Shown piece after piece: positions 1 to 6,204 of a stretch of DNA of 14,570 nucleotides. The DNA is from JBFIHF01 sp964411125 (GTDB lineage Bacteria > Myxococcota_A > Bradymonadia > Bradymonadales > Bradymonadaceae), in contig CAYPJU010000113.1 in the NCBI GenBank assembly GCA_964411125.1, positions 1 to 14,570 on the forward strand. Direction: 5' to 3'. Positions within the stretch are counted from its first letter, which is position 1. Each line of letters starts with the position of its first letter. The notes under the pieces are model-generated. The model did no database searches. It was not told the origin of the DNA and saw nothing but the letters and a program-made list of their open reading frames with translations. A program made the translations under genes and the position numbers.

Positions 1-735
1 AGGCTCGGTGAGCTGCGACAGACGCTGTCGCCCGAGCAGGCCGAGCGCTGGCGCGAGATCAAGTCGGAGTTCGCCCGCCGCAAGATGTTCGGCGGCGACG
101 ACGACCCGGTCGCGCGCATCGCCGGCCCGCTGGCGAGCCTGGTGCAACAGCTCGGCGGCGTGCAGGAGTCGCTGTCGTCGACCAACCAGCTCGCGCGTCA
201 TCTCGACGGCATCAAGTCGTCGATCGACGCGACCCGCACCCACGCCGAGAAGGCGCGGCCGGCGTCGAACGGCGCGAGCGTGCTGGCGGACGCGAAGCGC
301 GCGCTGCAGGAAGCGCGGCTCGAGGTCAGCCTCGTCGGCGACGTACCGGGTCGGCTCGCCGAGATGCTCGACCACCAGCTCGCGATCATCGAGTCGGCGC
401 TCGTTCCGCTCGCCAAGGCGGTGCATTCGCAGTTGCAAGAACGCGACGACACGCAGGTCGCACTCCGCGAGCTGCTCGCCAAACTCGACGGCATCGACCT
501 CGACCGCCCTACCCCGCCGCACTCGGCCAGGACCGGCACGACGGCAGCTCGCCCGGCGTCGAGTTCCGGGTCGAACTTCGAGCTCCCACGTCCGAAGACG
601 CTACCGCGCCTGGCGAGCGGCCCGCTGAAGGACAAGGCGCCCGAAGCGTCGGCGGGGTCGAATGGGACGGTTGCGCAGTCCGAGAGAGAGAGCGAGTGGT
701 TGCGTCGATCGATCGAGGGGGACGAGGACGGCTGA
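1..735 (+). CDS. unrecognised helical protein, 5'-truncated by the window edge
   Basis: The reading frame is open from base 1 to the TGA at 733-735, so the real start lies outside the window. The internal ATG at 85 is probably not the start, because the residues before it (RLGELRQTLSPEQAERWREI) read as the same charged, helix-prone protein. The visible 244 residues are rich in Leu, Ala, Arg and Glu up to about residue 165 and look largely alpha-helical or coiled-coil. A low-complexity tail rich in Pro, Ser and Thr follows, and the protein ends in an acidic SIEGDEDG. No membrane segment, catalytic motif or Cys cluster is visible. It is convergent with the ATPase gene that follows, with only 14 bp between stop codons. 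I do not recognise the family. Coding is supported by frame length and by GC-rich third positions. Function is unknown. Confidence 0.7.
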   Translation, partial: RLGELRQTLSPEQAERWREIKSEFARRKMFGGDDDPVARIAGPLASLVQQLGGVQESLSSTNQLARHLDGIKSSIDATRTHAEKARPASNGASVLADAKRALQEARLEVSLVGDVPGRLAEMLDHQLAIIESALVPLAKAVHSQLQERDDTQVALRELLAKLDGIDLDRPTPPHSARTGTTAARPASSSGSNFELPRPKTLPRLASGPLKDKAPEASAGSNGTVAQSERESEWLRRSIEGDEDG

Positions 736-749
736 CTCCTACCACCACG

Positions 750-1949
750 TCAGCGAGCTTCGGTCGAAAAGATTGAATCGAAGTTCTCCGCACTCACGTG
801 CACGGCTTCCTCCGCCTGAGGATAGCGTTCGTAAAAGCCCTGCAGGGCGCGGTGGTGCCGTTCGCGCGGGCCGTCCCAGGAGACCTGAAAGGGTCGGACG
901 GCGTCGCCGTCCCGAACCACGAAATCGACCTCGCCGTCGTCCCGCCAGTAGTAGACCTCGCCAAAGAGCTTTCGGAGCCGAAGCTGGACGGCGCACTCGA
1001 GGTTCTTGCCGAGGTCGTCGCCCGTCTTGGTCACGACGAGGCGACGCAGCCCCGTATCGATCGGATAGAACTTGCTGTTTCGGTTCGCCCGTTTCCGTGC
1101 CGAGAAAGCGAAGTAGGGGCACTCGAACAGCAGGTAAGCGTTGATGCAGCCCTCGACGTACCGCTGCGCGGTCTCGACGGCGATGCCGGCCGCGCCCGCT
1201 ACCCGACGCATACTCAGCTCCGAACCGGAGGCCTCGAAGATCATCTGGACGACCTGGCGCAGCTCGGCGCTCGTTCGCGCTTTCACGTTCTCGCGCACGT
1301 CGCGCTCGACGATGTCGTGGAAGTACTGGCGCAGCAGCATGTCCCCGTCGTCGATCTGAAGGGGCTGCGGGAATCCGCCCAGAGTCAGGTAGTCGGTGAG
1401 CGATCCCCCGGGCTTCAGCAGACGAAACTCCTCGAAGTCGAACGGGAAGAGCTCGACCGTCAGATGCCTCCCGGTGAGCACGCTACTCATCTCGCCCGAC
1501 AGCATCTCGGCGTTCGAGCCCGTCACGACGAAATAGTTGTCACGCGGTCGCTCCAACTTCGCCCGCAGCCACTTCTGCCACTCGGGGACGTTCTGTATCT
1601 CGTCGAGGAAGAAGTAGAGGCGCTTCACCCGTGAGTGCCGCGCACGAAACTGCTCCACCAGCGCGTCCAACGTCTCGACGGACAGGTGGGACGCGAGCTT
1701 CGGGTCCTCGAAGTTGACGAAAACGCAACGCTCGCGGTCCAGGCGATAGCGCTCCATCAACTGCACCATCAAGGTGCTCTTTCCCGATCGTCGCACGCCC
1801 TGGATGACGAGGCAGAGAGAGTCGTGCAGCTCTTTCGGCAAGGTGACCCGGCGCTCGACAAAGCGCGGCGGGTCGCGGTCCCAAAAGCTCCATGCCTTTG
1901 CTATGTCGAGGACGTTTGTCATTCTGTCGACCATACTCGACGAAAACAC
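750..1949 (-). CDS. AAA family ATPase with DUF4143-type C-terminal domain
   Basis: Predicted cytosolic ATPase of 399 residues if started at the GTG at 1949; ATG codons at 1934 and 1922 give 394 and 390 residues. None has a clear Shine-Dalgarno sequence, so the start is uncertain; MTNVLDIAK at 1922 is plausible. Seen: Walker A GVRRSGKST at residues 51-59, Walker B FFLDEIQ at 113-119, a sensor-like TGSN at 143-146, and the family signature LTGRHLTVELFPFDFEEF at about 158-175. A probable winged-helix segment lies at about 225-275. The C-terminus at about 316-360 has GEVDFVV and FQVSW, which fit the restriction-endonuclease-like fold usual in DUF4143 proteins, although the usual EVKW lysine is replaced (QVSW). 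Family members are widespread, their cellular role is poorly known, and many stand alone as here. It is divergent from fadN. Identity as this ATPase class is secure; the biological role is not. Confidence 0.92.
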   Translation of the reverse strand: MFSSSMVDRMTNVLDIAKAWSFWDRDPPRFVERRVTLPKELHDSLCLVIQGVRRSGKSTLMVQLMERYRLDRERCVFVNFEDPKLASHLSVETLDALVEQFRARHSRVKRLYFFLDEIQNVPEWQKWLRAKLERPRDNYFVVTGSNAEMLSGEMSSVLTGRHLTVELFPFDFEEFRLLKPGGSLTDYLTLGGFPQPLQIDDGDMLLRQYFHDIVERDVRENVKARTSAELRQVVQMIFEASGSELSMRRVAGAAGIAVETAQRYVEGCINAYLLFECPYFAFSARKRANRNSKFYPIDTGLRRLVVTKTGDDLGKNLECAVQLRLRKLFGEVYYWRDDGEVDFVVRDGDAVRPFQVSWDGPRERHHRALQGFYERYPQAEEAVHVSAENFDSIFSTEAR

Positions 1950-1951
1950 AA

Positions 1952-1999
1952 CTGTCGATCAGACTCGATAGAATGGAAAGTGTCGAGCGTGATCGACAG
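1952..1999. promoter_or_regulatory. large imperfect dyad upstream of the ATPase gene
   Basis: Arms 1952-1970 and 1981-1999 match as inverted repeats at 16 of 19 positions around a 10-nt centre. The outer ten base pairs (CTGTCGATCA / TGATCGACAG) are perfect. The dyad ends 2 bp before the GTG start of the minus-strand ATPase and lies within the 274-bp divergent region shared with fadN. It could be an operator or an mRNA hairpin in the ATPase leader. No U-tract follows on either strand, so it is not a standard terminator. The dyad is seen directly; the regulatory role is inferred. Confidence 0.5.
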
Positions 2000-2009
2000 G
2001 ATGTGCCAG

Positions 2010-2097
2010 CGCTCGGTTTCAAAAATCGCCGAGCGCGGCTGGAAGCCGCGCCCCCACAGAACCCGCGCACCACAGAACCCGCGCCACCACAGAACCC
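2010..2097. repeat. intergenic hairpins and 16-17 bp tandem repeat
   Basis: A perfect 8-bp stem, GCGCGGCT (2033-2040) with AGCCGCGC (2044-2051), has a 3-nt loop. It competes with a 7-bp stem, CGCTCGG (2010-2016) with CCGAGCG (2029-2035). Immediately downstream lie 2.6 copies of a 16-17 bp unit beginning CACAGAACCC, at 2055-2070, 2071-2087 and 2088-2097. No U-tract follows the hairpin. The stretch is non-coding between the divergent ATPase and fadN genes. It resembles a dispersed intergenic repeat more than a gene-specific control element, but one copy cannot settle that. Confidence 0.5.
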
Positions 2098-2178
2098 ATA
2101 GCCAGAAACAGTGCGTCCCCGCATCAGATCTGACGATGCCCGCAGAGCCCGCGTGACATCGAAGGCTCGCTGCGCTAT

Positions 2179-2201
2179 GGATCGCGCGTCAAAAACGATC
2201 C
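2179..2201. promoter_or_regulatory. small dyad just upstream of fadN
   Basis: GGATCG (2179-2184) and CGATCC (2196-2201) form a 6-bp inverted repeat around an 11-nt spacer. It lies 9 bp before the likely fadN ribosome binding site (AGGA at 2210-2213). The position would suit an operator or leader hairpin for the beta-oxidation genes. An arm this short can arise by chance in GC-rich DNA, so this is tentative. Confidence 0.25.
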
Positions 2202-2223
2202 CTCAGACCAGGACGAAACACCC

Positions 2224-4608
2224 ATGGTGACGAAACGCATCCGAAAGGCCGCCGTGATCGGCGGCGGCGTGATGGGGCGCGGCATTGCTGCGCATCTCGC
2301 GAACGCTGGCATCCCCTCGGTACTCCTCGACATCGTCCCGCCCAACCCGGGCGAAGGCGACGACGTCAACGATCCCAACTTCCGGAACAAGTTCGCGATC
2401 GGTGCGATCGAGCGGATGAAGAAGGACAAGCCTTCGCTCATCCTGACGAAAAACGATCTCGAGATGATCACCCCCGGCAACGTCGAGGACAACCTCGAGT
2501 GGCTCGCCGACGTCGACTGGATCGTCGAGGCCGTCCCCGAGAAGATGAGCATCAAGCAGGCGACGTTCGACAAGATCGAGAAGCACGCGAACCCGAAGGC
2601 GATCATCGCCTCGAACACGTCGGGCCTTTCGATCAAGGGGATGTTGGAAGGCCGTAGCGACGACTTCAAGAAGCGCTTCCTCGTGACGCACTTCTTCAAC
2701 CCCGTCCGCTACATGAACCTCCTCGAGATCGTCCCCGCCGAGGAGACGGCCCCCGAGGTCGTCGACACGATGGTCGAGTTCGGCCGCGACGTCCTGGGCA
2801 AGGGCATCGTGTTCGGCAAGGACACGACGAACTTCATCGCGAACCGCATCGGCGTGCACGGGATGATGACGATCATGCACCTGATGGACAAATACGAGAT
2901 GCGCGTCGAGGACGTCGACGCCATCTTCGGCAAGCCGATGGGCCGTCCGAAATCGGCCGTCTTCCGCACCGCCGACGTCGTCGGGCTCGATACGTTCGTG
3001 CACGTGGCGACGAACTGCTACGACACGCTCACCGACGACGAAGAGCGCGAGATCTTCCAGGTCCCGAGCTTCATGAAGGAGCTCGTCGACAAGGGCTGGA
3101 CCGGCCAGAAGGCCGGCCAGGGCTTCATGCGCAAGGGCAAGGACGGCATCGAGGTCATCGACTTCAAGACGCTCGAGTACCGCCCGCGCGACAAGCGTGA
3201 GTTCGATTCGCTCTCGGGAGCCAAAGGCTCGCCGGCCGAGCGCATCAAAAAGGTCGTCGTCGACGGCGAAGACCAGGCTGCGGCGTTCGCCCGCGAAGTC
3301 ACGCTCCGCTCGCTCGCCTACTCGGCACGCCGGCTCGGTGAGATCGCCGACGACGTCTTGAACGTCGACCGCGCGATGCGCTGGGGCTTCAACTGGGACC
3401 TCGGTCCCTTCGAGGTCTTCGACGCCATCGGCGTCAAATGGGCCGTCGAGCAGATGAAGGAGCACGACATCGACTACCCGTCGTGGCTCGACGACATGGT
3501 CGCGAAGGGGAACGACTCGTTCTACCAGTGGGACGGGACGACCAAGAAGTACTACGATTACCGCGAGCACACCTACCGCGCGATCGAGCGCGACCCCAAA
3601 GAGATCAACTTCGAGGTTCTGTCGAAGAACAAGGACAACGTCGTGTTCTCGAACAGTGGGCTCACGTTCCGCGACATCGGCGACGGCGTCGGCCTCCTCG
3701 AGTTCCACACCAAGATGAACTCGATCGACGACGACATCATCGGCGGCATGCACAAGGCCGTCGACACGATGGAGGAAGGCGATTGGGAAGGACTCGTCAT
3801 CGCCAACGGCTCGACCAACTTCTCGGTCGGCGCCAACCTGCTGCTCGTCATGATGAACGCGCAGGCAGGCAACTGGGACGACATCGAGAAGATGATCGAC
3901 TCGTTCCAGCAGGCGAACCAGCGGATGCGCTTCTCGTCGAAGCCCGTCGTCACGGCTCCGGCCGGGATGGCGCTCGGCGGCGGCTGCGAGGTCGTCATGG
4001 GCGGCAACGCGGTGCAGGCGGCGGCCGAGACCTACATCGGTCTCGTCGAGATGGGCGTCGGCCTCATCCCCGGTGGCGGCGGCAACCTGCAGTTGATGCG
4101 GAACTACTTCGGGCGTCACTCCGACAACCGCGACATCGATCCGCTCGGCTTCCTGCAGGGCATCTTCATGACGATCGGCATGGCCAAGGTCGCCACGTCG
4201 GCCGAAGAAGGCCGTGAGTTCGGCTTCCTGAACGCGTCCGACGGCGTGTCGCTCAACCGCGACCACCTCGTCTACGACGCGAAGCAGCGCGTCCTCGGGA
4301 TGGCTCGCGCCGGCTTCCGAGCCCCGCGTCCGATGAAGTTCAGCCTCCCGGGCCGAAGCGGCATCGCGACGATCGACGCGATGCTCTACAGCATGATGCA
4401 CAACAACCAGGTTTCGGCTTACGACCGAGTGATCGGCAAGAAGCTGGCGACGGTTCTGTGCGGCGGCGAGACGTCGACGGCCCTGCTCGTCACCGAGCAG
4501 CAGCTTCTCGACCTGGAGCGCGAAGCGTTCCTTTCGCTGTGCGGCGAGGAGAAGACGCAGGAGCGCATGCAGCACATGCTGATGAACAACAAGCCTCTCC
4601 GCAACTGA
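2224..4608 (+). CDS. fadN: 3-hydroxyacyl-CoA dehydrogenase / enoyl-CoA hydratase fusion (FadN type)
   Basis: Bifunctional beta-oxidation enzyme of 794 residues. The hydratase adds water to trans-2-enoyl-CoA, and the dehydrogenase oxidises L-3-hydroxyacyl-CoA with NAD+. The domain order is dehydrogenase first, as in FadN of Bacillus (about 790 residues), and opposite to FadB/FadJ. Seen: Rossmann motif GGGVMGRG at residues 13-20; NTSGLSI; catalytic-type His156 in HFFNP with the later Glu of LLEIV; NFIANR at about 203-208, opening the first C-terminal dehydrogenase domain; and a second such domain around DRAMRWGFNWDLGPFE at about 382-397. The hydratase domain at about 475-700 has both expected catalytic glutamates, Glu589 (GGGCE) and Glu609 (GLVEMG), with the usual 20-residue spacing. 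Both activities look intact. The ATG at 2224 is preceded by AGGA at 2210-2213, a weak but acceptable site. The partner thiolase follows on the same strand after 259 bp. The symbol rests on architecture and context. Confidence 0.95.
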   Translation: MVTKRIRKAAVIGGGVMGRGIAAHLANAGIPSVLLDIVPPNPGEGDDVNDPNFRNKFAIGAIERMKKDKPSLILTKNDLEMITPGNVEDNLEWLADVDWIVEAVPEKMSIKQATFDKIEKHANPKAIIASNTSGLSIKGMLEGRSDDFKKRFLVTHFFNPVRYMNLLEIVPAEETAPEVVDTMVEFGRDVLGKGIVFGKDTTNFIANRIGVHGMMTIMHLMDKYEMRVEDVDAIFGKPMGRPKSAVFRTADVVGLDTFVHVATNCYDTLTDDEEREIFQVPSFMKELVDKGWTGQKAGQGFMRKGKDGIEVIDFKTLEYRPRDKREFDSLSGAKGSPAERIKKVVVDGEDQAAAFAREVTLRSLAYSARRLGEIADDVLNVDRAMRWGFNWDLGPFEVFDAIGVKWAVEQMKEHDIDYPSWLDDMVAKGNDSFYQWDGTTKKYYDYREHTYRAIERDPKEINFEVLSKNKDNVVFSNSGLTFRDIGDGVGLLEFHTKMNSIDDDIIGGMHKAVDTMEEGDWEGLVIANGSTNFSVGANLLLVMMNAQAGNWDDIEKMIDSFQQANQRMRFSSKPVVTAPAGMALGGGCEVVMGGNAVQAAAETYIGLVEMGVGLIPGGGGNLQLMRNYFGRHSDNRDIDPLGFLQGIFMTIGMAKVATSAEEGREFGFLNASDGVSLNRDHLVYDAKQRVLGMARAGFRAPRPMKFSLPGRSGIATIDAMLYSMMHNNQVSAYDRVIGKKLATVLCGGETSTALLVTEQQLLDLEREAFLSLCGEEKTQERMQHMLMNNKPLRN

Positions 4609-4658
4609 CCGAATCGTGTGCGCTGCTCCCGTCGCCGCTTCCGACGGAGTGGCCGCGC

Positions 4659-4718
4659 TTTTCGACTCGTCGAGCCTCGACGATGCTCCGCATCGCCTGC
4701 GTTCGACGAGGTCGAAAA
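4659..4718. promoter_or_regulatory. long hairpin between fadN and fadA
   Basis: Positions 4659-4673 pair with 4703-4718 in a 15-bp stem broken only by a one-base bulge at 4710. The outer part is TTTTCGAC with GTCGAAAA. An alternative hairpin inside the left half pairs TCGTCGA (4667-4673) with TCGACGA (4677-4683) around a 3-nt loop. The two structures are mutually exclusive, as in an attenuator or mRNA-processing element, but no U-tract follows on the plus strand. It occupies the middle of the 259-bp fadN-fadA gap. The pairing is seen; any control of fadA, operator function or partial termination is inference. Confidence 0.45.
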
Positions 4719-4867
4719 TCACGGTCACTCCGTCGGTTCGGCTCGGTCCGCAGCGACACACGAGTCGGTCTCTGGATTGGTACGAATTGGGGCGGTAGGC
4801 CCGCTCCCTCGGTGATGAAAGAAACGTGCGTCCTCCGGGGCGCATCTAAGGACCCAGGAGGTTCGAT

Positions 4868-6046
4868 ATGGAAACCAAAGAAGCTGTCATCGTCTCGTAT
4901 GCGCGTACGGCGTTCACCCGCGCGCACAAGGGACTTCTCAAGGACACGCGCCCCGACACGATGGGGGCGCACGTGATCAAAGCGGCGCTCGAGCAGGCGA
5001 AGGGCGTGAAGCCCGAAGACGTCGACGACGTCATCATGGGCTGCGCGATGCCCGAAGGTGAGCAGGGGATGAACGTCGCCCGCATCTCCGCGATGCTCGC
5101 CGGCCTTCCCCCCGAGGTTCCGGCGATGACCGTCAACCGCTTCTGCTCGTCGGGCGTGCAGACCGTGTCGATCGCGGCCGAGCGCATCATGCTCGGGCAG
5201 AACGACATCGTCATCGCCGGTGGTACCGAGACGATGTCGATGGTGCCGATGAGCGGCAACAAGTTCTCGGCGAACCCCGAAGCGATGGACGAGATCCCCG
5301 AGGTCTACACCCCGATGGGAACCACGGCCGAGAACGTCGCGAAGAAGCACGACGTCAGCCGCGAGACGCAGGACGAGTTCGCGTACAACTCGCACCAGAA
5401 GGCGGTGAAAGCGTGGGAGAAGAACTACTTCGCCGGCGAGATCGTCCCGCTCGAGACCCGCGTCGTCGACAAGGAGGGCAACTGGAAAGACGTCACGGTC
5501 GACCGTGACGACGGACCGCGCCCCGACACCACGAAAGAGGTGCTCGGCAAACTTCGCCCGGCGTTCAACCCGAAGGGCACCGTGACGGCAGGCAACGCCT
5601 CGCCGCTCACCGACGGCGCAGCCGCCGTCGTCATGATGTCGAAGGCGAAGGCCGACGAGCTCGGCCTGAAACCGATGGGCTACTACCGCGGCTTCCAGGT
5701 CGCCGGCGTTCCGCCCGAGATCATGGGCATCGGCCCGGTCCCGGCGATCCGCAAGCTCCTCGCCCACACCGGTCTGACGATCGACGACATCGACGTCTTC
5801 GAGATCAACGAAGCGTTCGCGGCGCAGGCCGCATACTGCGGTGAAGAGCTGGGTGTTCCCCCCGAGAAGCTGAACCCGAACGGCGGCGCGATCGCCCTCG
5901 GTCACCCGCTCGGCGTCTCCGGCACGCGCATGACCGGCACGCTGCTCCGCGAGCTCGAAAACCGTGGCGGTCGCTACGGCATCGTCTCGATGTGCATCGG
6001 TGGCGGCATGGGCGCTGCTGCGCTCTTCGAGCGCGTCGAAGACTGA
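4868..6046 (+). CDS. fadA: acetyl-CoA acyltransferase (3-ketoacyl-CoA thiolase)
   Basis: A thiolase of 392 residues, the usual length for the family, which cleaves 3-ketoacyl-CoA with CoA to acetyl-CoA and a shortened acyl-CoA. Seen: nucleophilic Cys93 in NRFCSSG; NEAFAAQ, supplying the conserved Asn; His346 in GHPLG; and the second active-site Cys376 in MCIGGG. All catalytic residues are present. The start is well supported: AGGAGGT at 4856-4862 lies five bases before the ATG. It follows the FadN-type enzyme and together they form the trifunctional beta-oxidation step set. A biosynthetic acetoacetyl-CoA thiolase is possible by sequence, but the FadN neighbour favours degradation. The last nine codons (ALFERVED plus stop) and the terminator are perfectly duplicated at 8342-8450. 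The stop is followed by a rho-independent terminator at 6111-6133. Confidence 0.95.
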   Translation: METKEAVIVSYARTAFTRAHKGLLKDTRPDTMGAHVIKAALEQAKGVKPEDVDDVIMGCAMPEGEQGMNVARISAMLAGLPPEVPAMTVNRFCSSGVQTVSIAAERIMLGQNDIVIAGGTETMSMVPMSGNKFSANPEAMDEIPEVYTPMGTTAENVAKKHDVSRETQDEFAYNSHQKAVKAWEKNYFAGEIVPLETRVVDKEGNWKDVTVDRDDGPRPDTTKEVLGKLRPAFNPKGTVTAGNASPLTDGAAAVVMMSKAKADELGLKPMGYYRGFQVAGVPPEIMGIGPVPAIRKLLAHTGLTIDDIDVFEINEAFAAQAAYCGEELGVPPEKLNPNGGAIALGHPLGVSGTRMTGTLLRELENRGGRYGIVSMCIGGGMGAAALFERVED

Positions 6047-6128
6047 GGGAACGGCGGGGCGCTGCCCCGCACCCCGGCAGGGATTGCATCCCTGCACCCG
6101 CGAATTTTCGGCCCCGCTTCGGCGGGGC
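6020..6128 (+). repeat. 109-bp perfect direct repeat, copy 1 (fadA end plus terminator)
   Basis: These 109 bases recur without a mismatch at 8342-8450, offset 2322. The repeat begins nine codons (counting the stop) before the end of the thiolase gene and ends at the last base of the terminator stem. It contains four hairpins: TCTTCGA/TCGAAGA (6024-6030 / 6036-6042, 5-nt loop), GCGGGGC/GCCCCGC (6054-6060 / 6064-6070), GCAGGGAT/ATCCCTGC (6077-6084 / 6088-6095), and the terminator stem (6111-6117 / 6122-6128). The two copies bracket the minus-strand RCC1-like gene. They may be attachment-site-like repeats, a duplication footprint, or two members of a dispersed repeat family. Confidence 0.95.
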
Positions 6129-6133
6129 TTTTT
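6111..6133 (+). terminator. rho-independent terminator of fadA
   Basis: The stem GCCCCGC (6111-6117) and GCGGGGC (6122-6128) closes a TTCG tetraloop and is followed at once by TTTTT (6129-6133). This is a textbook intrinsic terminator for plus-strand transcription leaving fadA. On the minus strand the stem is followed by CGAAAATTCG, with no U-tract, so it is not an obvious terminator for the convergent lipoprotein gene. Confidence 0.9.
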
Positions 6134-6204
6134 CGTGTTCTCCCGGCAACTTTTTCGGGCCCCGAACGCACGCGCCCGAATTCCACCTGTCACGCTGCAG
6201 CGAG

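Noticed and set aside
750..1949. ATPase as part of a defence or toxin-antitoxin system
   Set aside because: No effector, methylase or antitoxin lies beside it, and DUF4143-type ATPases commonly stand alone.
2203..4845. 880-residue minus-strand open frame opposite fadN
   Set aside because: It is the antisense of a fully motif-supported enzyme. Its protein is dominated by Val, Asp, Arg and His as expected from reversed GC-rich codons, with no recognisable domain.
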